Source: Methylobacterium sp. Leaf108 (lineage in GTDB: Bacteria; Pseudomonadota; Alphaproteobacteria; Rhizobiales; Beijerinckiaceae). Taken from it: a DNA stretch of 64,000 bases. The notes beneath the pieces are model-generated. The model was not told the DNA's origin, ran no database searches, and saw only the letters and a list, made by a program, of their open reading frames with translations. The translations under genes and the position numbers were made by a program. This document shows, in pieces, positions 42,419 to 53,395 of this stretch; within the stretch, counting starts at the first letter, position 1, and the number at the start of each line of letters is the position of its first letter. The stretch is taken from the NCBI RefSeq assembly GCF_001423265.1, contig NZ_LMND01000033.1:62196-126195 (forward strand), written 5' to 3'.

Positions 42419-43477
42419 ATGCTGACCCGCACCTTGCGCAGCCCGGCCGATCTCGTCGCGGCCGGCCTCGCCGCCGCGACCGACATGGCCGCCCTCGAAT
42501 CCGTGGCCGCGCGCTACGCCATCGGCGTGACGCCCGACATGGCCGAGCTGATCGCGCCGTTCGACCCCGCCGACCCGATCGGCCTGCAGTTCCTGCCGCA
42601 GGGCCGCGAATTGGAGACGCGGGCCGAGGAGCGGGCCGACCCGATCGCCGATGCCGCCCACAGCCCGCTGCCCGGCCTCGTCCATCGCTATCCCGACCGG
42701 GTGCTGCTGAAGCCGCTCCACGTCTGCCCGGTCTATTGCCGGTTCTGCTTCCGCCGCGAGATGGTCGGCCCCGGCGGCCTCGGCAGCCTGACGGAGGCGG
42801 AGCTGAACGCGGCCTTCGCCTATATCGCCGCCCGGCCCGAGATCTGGGAGGTGATCGTCACCGGCGGCGATCCCTTCGCCCTGTCGCCCCGCCGCCTGGA
42901 GCGGATCGCCGCCGGCCTTCGCGCGATCGGGCACGTCCGTGTCCTGCGCTTCCATACCCGCGTGCCGGTGGTCGATCCGGCTGCGGTCGATGCCGACCTC
43001 GTGGCGGCGCTGAAGCGTTTCGGGCGTGCGGTGTTCGTGGCCCTGCACGCCAACCATCCGCGCGAGTTCACGCAGGCGGCCCGCGCCGCCTGTGACCGGC
43101 TCGTCGACGCCGGCATCCCGCTGGTGAGCCAGAGCGTACTGCTGCGCGGCGTCAACGACGATGCCGCCACGCTGGAGGCGCTGATGCGGACGTTCGTCGA
43201 GAACCGCATCAAGCCCTACTACCTGCATCACGGCGACCTCGCGCCGGGCACGGCGCACCTGCGCACCGATCTCACGCAGGGCCGGGCGCTGATGGAGGCC
43301 CTGCGCGGACGCCTCTCGGGCCTGGCGCAGCCCACCTACGTCCTCGACATTCCCGGCGGTCACGGCAAGGTGCCGGTGGGTCCGGCCTATCTCGGCGCGG
43401 ACGGCGCCGGATGGCGGGTCCGGGATCCGCAAGGGGTCGAGCACGCCTACCCGCCCCGCCCCGGCGATCCCGCCTGA
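42419..43477 (+). CDS. epmB: EF-P (R)-beta-lysylation lysine 2,3-aminomutase EpmB
   Basis: 352 residues. Radical-SAM cysteines are C103, C107 and C110 (HVCPVYCRFCFR), followed by EVIVTGGDPF and RFHTRVPVVDP. IKPYYLHHGDLAPGTAHLRTD carries the PLP-region lysine of aminomutases. It converts L-lysine to (R)-beta-lysine, the substrate of EpmA. The length is short compared with clostridial lysine 2,3-aminomutases and fits EpmB. Upstream in-frame codons overlap epmA and were excluded. EpmC (hydroxylase) is absent, as in most bacteria outside the enterics. Confidence 0.95.
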   Translation: MLTRTLRSPADLVAAGLAAATDMAALESVAARYAIGVTPDMAELIAPFDPADPIGLQFLPQGRELETRAEERADPIADAAHSPLPGLVHRYPDRVLLKPLHVCPVYCRFCFRREMVGPGGLGSLTEAELNAAFAYIAARPEIWEVIVTGGDPFALSPRRLERIAAGLRAIGHVRVLRFHTRVPVVDPAAVDADLVAALKRFGRAVFVALHANHPREFTQAARAACDRLVDAGIPLVSQSVLLRGVNDDAATLEALMRTFVENRIKPYYLHHGDLAPGTAHLRTDLTQGRALMEALRGRLSGLAQPTYVLDIPGGHGKVPVGPAYLGADGAGWRVRDPQGVEHAYPPRPGDPA

Positions 43478-43514
43478 CGGCGCACTCCTTCCCACCATCG
43501 GACCGGCCCGCGCG

Positions 43515-44342
43515 ATGTTCTTCCCGCTCTCGAAGCTCGTCTTCTTCCTGATCACGCCCTCGAACTTCCTGGTTCTCCTCGGCTGCCTCGGGGTGCTGCT
43601 GGCGCTGGCGACACGCCTGCGCCGGATCGGGCTGGGGCTCGCGACGGCGGGCCTCGTCGGCCTCGCGGTCGCGGGGTTCTCACCGCTTGCGACCTGGATC
43701 GCCCTGCCCCTCGAGGACCGTTTCCCGGCCTTTGCCGACGACGGCGGCCCGGTCGCCGGGATCGTGGTGCTCGGCGGTGCCGTCGAGACGGGCCTGACCA
43801 TGGGCCGTGGGCAGATGATGACGAACGACGCCGGCGAGCGGCAGGTCGCGATGGCCGACCTCGCCAGGCGATACCCGGGCGCCCGGCTCGTGTTCTCCGG
43901 CGGCAGCGGCAGTCTGGCGGGGGAGACCACCTCCGAGGCCGAGGTGGTCGGGCGCTTCGCCGATACCCTTTCCCTGCCCCGCACTCGCCTGATCCAGGAG
44001 GACCGCTCGCGCAACACCCGCGAGAACGCCGCCTTCACCGCCGACAAGGTCCAGCCGAAACCCGGCGAGCGCTGGCTGCTCGTCACCTCCGCCTGGCACA
44101 TGCCGCGGGCGATGGGCTGCTTCCGCAAGGCCGGTTTCGACGTCGTGGCCTATCCGGTCGACTACCGCACCGGCGCGCGGGGGGATGCGGCCCGCTTCAA
44201 CAGCTTCGCCTCCACCGGGCTCCTCGTCCTCGACCTCATGGCCAAGGAGTGGGTCGGCCTCCTCGCCTACCGCCTGGCCGGCTACACCGACGACTGGTTC
44301 CCGGCCCCCTCCCCGTCCGCGACGGGCAGCCCGAGCCGGTAG
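43515..44342 (+). CDS. YdcF/ElyC-type DUF218 protein
   Basis: 275 residues. Two membrane helices (about 3-30 and 36-60) precede a DUF218 domain with AGIVVLGGAVETGLT, GARLVFSGGSGS, EDRSRNTRENAAFTA, and LLVTSAWHMPRAMGCFRKAGFDVVAYPVDYR. This is the ElyC/YdcF layout; ElyC helps peptidoglycan precursor recycling at low temperature in E. coli. The final 20 codons overlap, on the other strand, the end of the DUF3253 gene by 61 bases. It may be cotranscribed with epmB, 37 bases upstream. Confidence 0.9.
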   Translation: MFFPLSKLVFFLITPSNFLVLLGCLGVLLALATRLRRIGLGLATAGLVGLAVAGFSPLATWIALPLEDRFPAFADDGGPVAGIVVLGGAVETGLTMGRGQMMTNDAGERQVAMADLARRYPGARLVFSGGSGSLAGETTSEAEVVGRFADTLSLPRTRLIQEDRSRNTRENAAFTADKVQPKPGERWLLVTSAWHMPRAMGCFRKAGFDVVAYPVDYRTGARGDAARFNSFASTGLLVLDLMAKEWVGLLAYRLAGYTDDWFPAPSPSATGSPSR

Positions 44343-44593
44343 ATTCCGCGAAAGTCGTCCGGATCGTCCACGGGCCGGCCCTTGCGCAGGATCGCGATGC
44401 GGCCTTGCTTGACGAGGGCCACCGCCGCGCGGCGCACCGGCTGCATCAGCGGGCTCCAGCCCTCCGGATGCGGACCGCCGAGGGCACGCGCCACCTCGGA
44501 GGGACAGACGGTCTTGTCGGCCCCGCGCGTCTCGACCATGGCCAGGATCGTCTCGGTGATGAGCGCGTCGCTCGGACGGACCGGCTTCGTCAT
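44282..44593 (-). CDS. DUF3253 protein
   Basis: 103 residues from MTKPVRPSDA. The family signature is visible as ILAMVETRGADKTVCPSEVARALGG and PLMQPVRRAAVALVKQGRIAILRKGRPVD. Such small proteins look like winged-helix domains; their function is unknown. It ends inside the convergent DUF218 gene (61-base overlap) and starts 10 bases after the DUF599 gene's stop, so it is likely the last member of the leftward series. Confidence 0.88.
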   Translation of the reverse strand: MTKPVRPSDALITETILAMVETRGADKTVCPSEVARALGGPHPEGWSPLMQPVRRAAVALVKQGRIAILRKGRPVDDPDDFRGIYRLGLPVADGEGAGNQSSV

Positions 44594-44603
44594 AGGGGCA
44601 TGG

Positions 44604-45338
44604 TCATAAGGGCATGTCCTCGTCCGCCAGGAGGGCGGCACGGATATCGGAGGCGAACTGCCGCCGCCACATCACATAGACCGCACCGGCGGTCGTCGCC
44701 ATGAGCACCCAGGGCCCCACGAACCAGCCGAGGTAGGCCAGCGCGAACAGGAAGGCTCGCTGCCCGCGGGCGAAGTGCCCGCCCGCGGCGATGTTCATCG
44801 CCGCTGCCCGGCGGGCCGCCCGCTCCATCTCGGCCTCCCCGGCGCCCGAACCCTTCGTCGGGATCGCGCCGATGAGGATCGCGCCGTAGTTGAAGAGGCG
44901 ATAGGCCCAGGCGAACTTGAAGAAGGCGTAGACGAAGACGACCGCCAGCCCCGCCACCTTGATCTCCCAGGTGACGCGGCTGGCCACCGCGCCGAACGGC
45001 AGCGCCCCGAACAGGGTGAGCACGTCGTCGCTCGAGCGCGACAGGGTGAGGACGCCGCCCAGCGCGATCAGCGAGGTGGACGCGAAGAAGGCGGTGCCGT
45101 TCTGCAGCGAGGCGTTGATGGTGGTATCCACCACCCGGTTGTCGCGGGTGACGATCTGCCGGGACCAGACCTCGCGCTGGCCGTTCATGAACTGGCTGAG
45201 GCTGGTGCGCCGCCCACGCATCCGGCCGACGGCCAGGCCGTAGCCGAGCCACATCGCGACGAAGACGATCAGGGCGGCCAGATCGAGGTGCGAGAAGTCC
45301 GCCGGAAGCGACACGGTGGAGAGGGTCTGGGACGCCAT
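44604..45338 (-). CDS. DUF599 membrane protein
   Basis: 244 residues from MASQTLST. Helices are near 18-38, 80-102, 125-150 and 200-228. DUF599 landmarks are MWLGYGLAVGRMRGRRTSLSQFM, TINASLQNGTAFFASTSLIALGGVL, and FKFAWAYRLFNYGAILIGA. The conserved R-LFNY in a helix is characteristic. Function unknown. A longer frame upstream is not used because it is low-complexity. Confidence 0.88.
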   Translation of the reverse strand: MASQTLSTVSLPADFSHLDLAALIVFVAMWLGYGLAVGRMRGRRTSLSQFMNGQREVWSRQIVTRDNRVVDTTINASLQNGTAFFASTSLIALGGVLTLSRSSDDVLTLFGALPFGAVASRVTWEIKVAGLAVVFVYAFFKFAWAYRLFNYGAILIGAIPTKGSGAGEAEMERAARRAAAMNIAAGGHFARGQRAFLFALAYLGWFVGPWVLMATTAGAVYVMWRRQFASDIRAALLADEDMPL

Positions 45339-45533
45339 GGTCTCCTCGTCTGTCCGCGTCCGCGGCGGGTGGCTCGAGACGCCGTGGGACGATGCGCCGG
45401 ACGGGTGCCGCGACAATGCCGGGCTGTTCTGCGTGCGGATTCGGCCGAGGTCCAGGTCCGGGGCGTGCTCCGTCGCGCATGCCAGCCGTGTGTCCGATAC
45501 GAACCCCTCCACCCGACGTCGTGTTCGCCGACG

Positions 45534-45818
45534 TCAGTCGGACAGGATCGAAAATCCCTCTGCGGACGGCATGGACTCGACCTCGGCGACGACGATGTCG
45601 TCGACCCGCGCGCCCGGCGGGCCGCGCCGGCAGGCCTCGATCATGGCCGATACGCCCTCGGCCGGACCCGAGAACAGAGCCTCCACCGCGCCGTCCACGC
45701 GGTTGCGCACATGGCCCGACAGGGCGCGGCGCAGCGCTTCGTCCCTGGTCCAATACCGGTATCCGACGCCCTGCACCCGACCCCGGATCACGACCTGCAC
45801 CGTTCTCGTCTGCGTCAT
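45534..45818 (-). CDS. acyP: Acylphosphatase
   Basis: 94 residues, the full size of the family. The catalytic Arg lies in GRVQGVGYRYWT and the partner Asn in SGHVRNRVDGAVEAL. It hydrolyses acylphosphates such as carbamoyl phosphate or 1,3-bisphosphoglycerate. It is the fifth gene of the leftward pccA series, 28 bases after the gamma-glutamylcyclotransferase-like gene. Confidence 0.95.
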   Translation of the reverse strand: MTQTRTVQVVIRGRVQGVGYRYWTRDEALRRALSGHVRNRVDGAVEALFSGPAEGVSAMIEACRRGPPGARVDDIVVAEVESMPSAEGFSILSD

Positions 45819-45846
45819 CGTCCCTCGATTTTCCCGGCCGATCGCG

Positions 45847-46275
45847 TCAGCGCGCCCGGCGCTGCCATCCGCGCATCTCCCGGAGGTAGGCCGCCGGCAG
45901 TTGCGCGGCGACCGCCGCCGCCAGGACCGCTTCGAGATAGCCGGGCCGCGGGATCCCCGCCACCGCGTTGCCGCCGAGGTAGATCAGCGCCCGCTTGATG
46001 CCGCCCGTCGTCACCACCGGCTGGGACGCCTTGACGTAGAGCCCGCCCGACACGCCCTCGTAGCGGTCCAGCGCCGGCATGTCGGCGAGCTTGAGGTCCC
46101 ACAGCACGCCCCACACCGTGGCGGCGGGGTCGCGCACCACCGAGGCGTAGCCCTCGCGCATGATGATGAAGCGGTGCCGGTTGAGCCGCCCCAGTCCGAT
46201 CAGGATCGAGCCCGGGCAGCGCAGGGCCATGGCGCCGGCGTCCATGTTGGCGCCGTAGGCGAAATAGAGGGGCAT
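45847..46275 (-). CDS. Gamma-glutamylcyclotransferase family protein
   Basis: 142 residues. The GGCT fold is shown by MPLYFAYGANMD (glycine-loop YGANM), WGVLWDLKLADMPALDRYEGV with the catalytic Glu (about 74), and YVKASQPVVTTGG. Family members release 5-oxoproline from gamma-glutamyl peptides or repair protein adducts. It lies 30 bases after the small membrane protein gene and probably belongs to the same transcript as pccA. Confidence 0.9.
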   Translation of the reverse strand: MPLYFAYGANMDAGAMALRCPGSILIGLGRLNRHRFIIMREGYASVVRDPAATVWGVLWDLKLADMPALDRYEGVSGGLYVKASQPVVTTGGIKRALIYLGGNAVAGIPRPGYLEAVLAAAVAAQLPAAYLREMRGWQRRAR

Positions 46276-46305
46276 TGCGTGCTGAAGGATAAGGTCTCGT
46301 CTGCG

Positions 46306-46428
46306 TTACTTGCCGCCCTGCTCGTCCGAGCGGCGTATCGCCCGCTCATTGGCGAGCACGGCCAGATAGGCCGCGGCCAGGACCACCGCCGGGATCACGA
46401 AGGTGACGAAGATCTCGCCGGTGTTCAT
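46306..46428 (-). CDS. 40-residue membrane protein
   Basis: MNTGEIFVTFVIPAVVLAAA begins the product: one membrane helix (about 7-27) with a charged tail ANERAIRRSDEQGGK. Its ATG overlaps the stop of the upstream 76-residue membrane protein by 4 bases (ATGA), which supports translation. Not recognised. Together the two look like subunits of one small complex. Confidence 0.6.
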   Translation of the reverse strand: MNTGEIFVTFVIPAVVLAAAYLAVLANERAIRRSDEQGGK

Positions 46429-46655
46429 GACTTCAGGCTCCGCAACGCGCGTCTCGCGAGAATATGTAGGCCCGCACCGGCACAAAACCAAACGCCGGCG
46501 AAGAACGCCGTGGCGAGGCTCGGAGCCGGGGCCACGGCGATGCCGAAGCTGACCGCCGTGACCGGCGTGACGACGCCGATCACGATGAAGGCCACGGCGA
46601 TGTTGTTGATCCCCGTGGCCAGCAATTTGGTCTGCTCGTTGTGCGTCGTGTTCAC
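46425..46655 (-). CDS. 76-residue two-helix membrane protein
   Basis: Two membrane helices (about 15-38 and 45-66) with a basic C-terminus (ARRALRSLKS). It starts 13 bases after pccA stops, so the two are likely on one mRNA. The N-terminal EQTKLLATGINNIAVAFIVIG is the most family-like segment, but I do not recognise it. Next to a carboxylase it could be an accessory of membrane-linked metabolism, though nothing in the sequence proves this. Confidence 0.65.
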   Translation of the reverse strand: MNTTHNEQTKLLATGINNIAVAFIVIGVVTPVTAVSFGIAVAPAPSLATAFFAGVWFCAGAGLHILARRALRSLKS

Positions 46656-46668
46656 GCCTCGCGCGATC

Positions 46669-48672
<2,004 letters not shown>

Positions 48673-48908
48673 CGGTCCGGGCACTCTGGGTCGGTCGGGA
48701 TCACGGGACGGGACGAGCCGCCCAAGCTTGCCTCCGTTAAAGCAGTTGTGCTGCTTCGGGAAGCTGATGGTCGCATCCGCTGCGTGTTTCCTGAGGGCCG
48801 TCCGGGCCTCGGGTCGTGTCACCTCGCGTGCGCAATGTCGTTCGTCGACGCCGGGGGTCGGGGCCTGTCGGGGGCGCCTTCGCGTCGGGCGCCGCATCCG
48901 TTCCGGCT

Positions 48909-49373
48909 TCAGGCGGCGAGGGCCTGCGGGGCGGTCGCCTCGTCGGCCTGGCGGGTCCCGCCCGCGAGGGCCTTCGCGGCCTGCGCCTTGGCAGCCAGCG
49001 CGAAGGCGATGAAGTGCTCGTCGCTGGCCTGCGCCTCCTGGACGACGCTCAGGGCGATCCGCGCCGCCAGGGGGGTCGGGCCGGAACCGGCGCCGAGGGA
49101 GGCGGCGAGCCAACGGGCGATGCCGGCATCGATGTAGCCGGTCGGGCGCTCGCCCCAGACGGCGAAGTCGACGACGAGGGCGGTGAGGAGGTCGCCGAAG
49201 GCGGGATCGGCGTCGACGGAGGCGCGGTCGAGGGCGATGAGCATGTCGGCCTCGTCGCGGCAGGCGATGCCGTCGACGAGGATCTCCCCGGCCAGGAGGC
49301 GGACGTCGCCGGCGTCGAGACGACCCTCGGCGACGACACGGTTACAGAAAAGCTGAAGAGAAGCGTTGATCAT
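48909..49373 (-). CDS. Hypothetical alpha-helical protein
   Basis: 154 residues, not recognised. An N-terminal helix (MINASLQLFCNRVVAEGRLD) is followed by alternating helices: GDVRLLAGEILVDG, EADMLIALDRASVDADPAF, and WGERPTGYIDAGIARWLAASLG. It is soluble with no signal. A 236-base gap separates it from pccA on the same strand. It is divergent from the DUF2155 gene, with a 16-bp palindrome in between. Confidence 0.65.
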   Translation of the reverse strand: MINASLQLFCNRVVAEGRLDAGDVRLLAGEILVDGIACRDEADMLIALDRASVDADPAFGDLLTALVVDFAVWGERPTGYIDAGIARWLAASLGAGSGPTPLAARIALSVVQEAQASDEHFIAFALAAKAQAAKALAGGTRQADEATAPQALAA

Positions 49374-49698
49374 TGGTTGATGCTCCTGCGGCTCTACTTG
49401 GGGCCGCTCGGTGTTTCCGTCTGTTTTCGACTATGCAGGACGGCATCGTTTCATCGGTTAACATCGAGATCTGAACGCGCGTTCAGGTTAAAGCGTGCTC
49501 ACGAAGCAGCCTTTCGAAGATGTGACCGCGAACGGGCGGAGCCGCCGTCGCCGTGGCGGCGGGCGACTCGCCGGCGCCGCCGCTTTTTCAACATCGTTTG
49601 CCTGTCTATCGCGGCGGGATATGGGGTGTTTCGCCGGGTCGGAGTGCTCCGGCCCACCCGCTTCGTTCCAGTAGACCGCGCCCGCGAGACCGTGCCGA
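49374..49698. other. Divergent intergenic region with a palindrome
   Basis: 325 bases between the helical hypothetical gene (-) and the DUF2155 gene (+). Its main structure is the 16-bp palindrome at 49472-49487, flanked by GGTTAACATC and AGGTTAAAGC. No small gene is convincing. Confidence 0.45.
49472..49487. promoter_or_regulatory. Perfect 16-bp palindrome CTGAACGCGCGTTCAG
   Basis: Complete dyad symmetry in the middle of the divergent region, 99 bases from the leftward start and 212 from the rightward start. It resembles TetR/AcrR-type operators. It is flanked on both sides by GTTAA, so a larger symmetric site is possible. No TetR gene is nearby. Confidence 0.45.
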
Positions 49699-50367
49699 AT
49701 GCCCCCTGCATCCCGCCTGCGCACCGTCCTCATGCGTGCCGTCCTTCCGGGCCTCCTCGCTGCCGCGCCGCTCGGATCCGCGTTCGCGGACAAGATCAAG
49801 AACCCGACGGCGGTGTTCTCGGGCCTCGACAAGGTCACCGGACGGATCGTCTCCTTCGAGGTGGCGGTGGACGAGACCGTGCAGTTCGGCGCCCTGCAAC
49901 TGACCCCGCGGGTCTGCTACAGCCGGCCGCCCACCGAGAGCCCGAAGACCACGGCCTTCCTCGAGGTCGACGAGGTCACCCTCGACAACAAGTACCGGCG
50001 CATCTTCACGGGCTGGCAGTTCGCGGCGAGCCCGGGCCTGCATGCCATCGAGCACCCGATCTACGACGTCTGGCTCGTCGATTGTAAGGGCGGCACCGAC
50101 ATCATCGCCGAGGCGCGCGAGCAGGAGGACGTGCCGGTCCTGGCCGCCAAGTCCGAAAAGACCAAGCGGCCGACCCGCCGCGACGACCCGACCCGCACCG
50201 CCCAGCAGGTCAACCCGCGGGGCCAGGTCGACGTCGAGGGCCCCCGCGGCGTGCCGGTGCAGCCGCGCCAGAAGCCATCGCGAAAATTCTTCCCCAACAA
50301 CGAGGGGCCCGCCCCGGCGCCGCCGCCGCAGCAGCCCCAGTCGATCTTCGATTCCCTGTTCCGGTAG
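49699..50367 (+). CDS. DUF2155 family exported protein
   Basis: 222 residues. A signal peptide (about 1-30, ending GSAFA-DK) is followed by the DUF2155 core: AVFSGLDKVTGRIVSFEVAVDETVQFGALQLTPRVCYSRPP and FTGWQFAASPGLHAIEHPIYDVWLVDCKGG. The Cys pair (RVCYS, VDCKG) likely forms a disulfide in the periplasm. The C-terminal 80 residues are Pro/Gln-rich and disordered. DUF2155 genes are commonly near aat in alphaproteobacteria, as here. Function unknown. Confidence 0.9.
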   Translation: MPPASRLRTVLMRAVLPGLLAAAPLGSAFADKIKNPTAVFSGLDKVTGRIVSFEVAVDETVQFGALQLTPRVCYSRPPTESPKTTAFLEVDEVTLDNKYRRIFTGWQFAASPGLHAIEHPIYDVWLVDCKGGTDIIAEAREQEDVPVLAAKSEKTKRPTRRDDPTRTAQQVNPRGQVDVEGPRGVPVQPRQKPSRKFFPNNEGPAPAPPPQQPQSIFDSLFR

Positions 50368-50375
50368 GAGCTCCC

Positions 50376-51008
50376 ATGCCCGAGGCGGCGACGATCCTCG
50401 CCTTCGCGGCCGTCTCCCTCGGCATGGTCCTGACGCCGGGACCGAACATGGCCTACCTCGTCTCGCGTTCGATCTGCCAGGGCCGCCTCGCGGGGTTGGT
50501 CTCCCTGGCCGGCGTCGCCTGCGGTTTCGTGGTCTACATGCTGTGCGCGGCCTTCGGGATCACCGCCCTCGTCCTGGCGGTCCCCTATGCCTACGACGGC
50601 CTGCGCCTGGCGGGCGCGCTCTACCTCGGCTGGCTGGCCTGGTCGGCCCTTCGTCCCGGCGGGCGCTCGCCCTTCGCGATCAGGGAGCTTCCCGCCGACA
50701 GCAGGACGAAGCTCTTCGCGATGGGCTTCGTCACGAACCTGCTCAACCCGAAGATCGCCATGCTCTATCTCGCGCTGCTGCCGCAGTTCGTGACATCGGA
50801 GCACGGCCATATCCTGTCGCAGACGCTCGTGCTGGGTACGGTGCAGATCGTCGTCAGCGTCGGCGTGAACGCGATGATCGCGCTGGCGGCGGGCTCGATC
50901 GCCGGTTTCCTCGCCACCCGGCCGGGATGGCTGAACGTCCAACGCTGGCTGATGGGCGGGGTCCTCGGAGGCCTCAGCCTGCGGATGGCGTTCGACACCG
51001 GTCGCTGA
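50376..51008 (+). CDS. LysE-family amino-acid exporter
   Basis: 210 residues with about six membrane helices. Family signatures are LGMVLTPGPNMAYLVSRS near the N-terminus, ALYLGWLAWSAL, and FVTNLLNPKIAMLYLALLP. Such proteins (LysE/RhtB) export amino acids, homoserine lactones or other small metabolites. It starts 8 bases after DUF2155 and is separated from the convergent aat by 9 bases. The substrate cannot be deduced. Confidence 0.93.
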   Translation: MPEAATILAFAAVSLGMVLTPGPNMAYLVSRSICQGRLAGLVSLAGVACGFVVYMLCAAFGITALVLAVPYAYDGLRLAGALYLGWLAWSALRPGGRSPFAIRELPADSRTKLFAMGFVTNLLNPKIAMLYLALLPQFVTSEHGHILSQTLVLGTVQIVVSVGVNAMIALAAGSIAGFLATRPGWLNVQRWLMGGVLGGLSLRMAFDTGR

Positions 51009-51017
51009 GCGGGCCTG

Positions 51018-51698
<681 letters not shown>

Positions 51699-51809
51699 CG
51701 TCCGATCCTGCCCCGGCCTCGGCCGGATGGCCAGTGCCGGCACTGGCCGCCACATGCGAAAACGGCGGAGCTCTCGCCCCGCCGCCGCTTCACATCGTTC
51801 TCGCAAGAC

Positions 51810-52148
51810 TTAGAACTGGGGGCCGCCCGAAGTGGTTCCGAGGTTCGGCACCGCCCGGTTGATCTGCTCGGCGTTGCCGCCCTTGGCCGAATCCTCGACG
51901 ATCGCCTCGCTGTTGGAGCGGTAGGGTCCGTCGATCACGGTGCCGGTGGCGTCGGGATCGACGAGGACCGGGCGGTCGGCGTTGCGGTAGACGCCGTAGG
52001 TCGAGGGGTTGTCGATGGGGCCGCGCGTGGTCTGACCGGCCTGCGGGACAGCGCGCTCGGGCTGGCCGACGTTGCCGGACGGCGACTGCGCCAGGGCGGC
52101 GGTGGCGCTCAGGGTCGCGGCGACGAGGGCGAGAGTGATGGTACGCAT
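51810..52148 (-). CDS. Small exported hypothetical protein
   Basis: 112 residues from MRTITLALVAATL, with AAAGGACGTC upstream. Signal peptide cleavage is likely after ATAALA-QSP. The mature part is polar: TRGPIDNPSTYGVYRNADRP, DATGTVIDGPYRSNSEAIVED, and NLGTTSGGPQF. No Cys, so not a lipoprotein. Not recognised. It is monocistronic. Confidence 0.7.
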   Translation of the reverse strand: MRTITLALVAATLSATAALAQSPSGNVGQPERAVPQAGQTTRGPIDNPSTYGVYRNADRPVLVDPDATGTVIDGPYRSNSEAIVEDSAKGGNAEQINRAVPNLGTTSGGPQF

Positions 52149-52486
52149 GGTGGGTGTGACGTCCTTTAGAAAATGATCGTGCTGTCCGACCGGCATCGGT
52201 GCCGTCGGCATGGGGTGAGAAGTCGGCTCCTCCCGCCGCGTTCCCGTCGATCCTTCGTCGGCAATCCGTCGCACCCGACGGGTCTTGCGAACGCGGGATC
52301 GTCACCCGGTGTGCGATGCACCATCGCGCCGAGGCCGAAATGCCGAGACAAATCGGCTGCCCGTGCCCTCGCGAGGCGAGCAAACGTGCAAAGAGGGCTT
52401 CGCGACCGATCGATGGTGCACAATCTTGATGTGCGCTCGCGCACCAACCGTGGCTGGTGCCGGCCGTTGCACCGGGCTTCGGCGGC
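52149..52486. other. Intergenic region, no gene seen
   Basis: 338 bases between the small exported gene and the response-regulator gene, both leftward. This should hold the promoter of the exported protein gene. Open frames in it are shadows without ribosome-binding sites. No hairpin stands out. Confidence 0.4.
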
Positions 52487-53395
52487 CTATTCGAGATCCT
52501 GAAGGCACCGTGCGGCGATCAGCGAAGCGGCGGTGCGGTTCTCCACCCCGAGCTTGGCGTAGATCCCTTCCAGGTGCTTGGTCACGGTGCGCGGGCTCAA
52601 TCCCAGGATCTCGCCGATATCGCGGCTCGCCTTGCCGCGCGAGAGCCAGAGCAGCACCTCCGCCTCCCGGTTGGTGATCGGCAGGCGGCGGCTCAGGCGC
52701 TCCAGGCCGGCGGCGGTGCCGTCGCGCGTCAGCCGCAGCAGGATCTCGGCCCCGGTGCTGCCGATGAAGCTCAAGGAATGGGTGGCGCCGGCCCGGTCGT
52801 GGAGCGCGAACGAGCCGGCCTTGCCCCCCGACAGGCAGCCGGTGAGCCAGGCCCGGGCGGCGGCGGAAAGGCCGAGGGGCCCGGCTTCGGGCGCGATCTC
52901 GGCGAGCAGTCGGGCCGCCTGGGGAGTCGACCACAGCACGGCTCCGGCCGGGTCGACGGCGAACAGCGTCCGGCCGGTGGTGTCGAGGGCGGCCCGCGCC
53001 GATTGGGCGGAGCGGGCACCGGCCAGATGCACCCGGATGCGGGCCAGGATCTCGTCGGGGGCGATCGGCTTGGTCACGTAGTCGACGCCGCCGGCGTCGA
53101 GCCCCTTCACGATGTGTTCGGTCTCCGACAGGCCGGTCATGAAGATCACCGGCACATGGGCGAGGTGGCGCTTGGCCTTGAGCCGGCGGCAGGTCTCGAA
53201 CCCGTCCATGCCGGGCATCACCGCATCGAGCAGGATGACGTCGGGGGTGATCTCGTCGACGAGGGCCAGGGCGAGGTCGCCGGCCACCGCCACCAGCACG
53301 GTGGCGCCCGACCGCTCGATCGCCTCGGTGAGGAAGCTCAGGGTCTCGGGCGAGTCGTCGACCACGAGGACGATGTCGCGCTGCGGCTCAGCCAT
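52487..53395 (-). CDS. LuxR-type response regulator paired with the permease-kinase
   Basis: 302 residues. The receiver domain (1-125) has VVDDSP, phospho-Asp 57 in VILLDAVMPGMDGF, FMTGLS and VTKPI. A middle PAS-like stretch follows (about 140-225, TLFAVDPAGAVLWSTPQAARLLAE). The LuxR/GerE helix-turn-helix is near 235-295: TNREAEVLLWLSRGKASRDIGEILGLSPRTVTKHLEGIYAKL. The start overlaps the kinase stop by 8 bases, so they form a pair. It probably activates the urea/amide operon to the right. Confidence 0.93.
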   Translation of the reverse strand: MAEPQRDIVLVVDDSPETLSFLTEAIERSGATVLVAVAGDLALALVDEITPDVILLDAVMPGMDGFETCRRLKAKRHLAHVPVIFMTGLSETEHIVKGLDAGGVDYVTKPIAPDEILARIRVHLAGARSAQSARAALDTTGRTLFAVDPAGAVLWSTPQAARLLAEIAPEAGPLGLSAAARAWLTGCLSGGKAGSFALHDRAGATHSLSFIGSTGAEILLRLTRDGTAAGLERLSRRLPITNREAEVLLWLSRGKASRDIGEILGLSPRTVTKHLEGIYAKLGVENRTAASLIAARCLQDLE

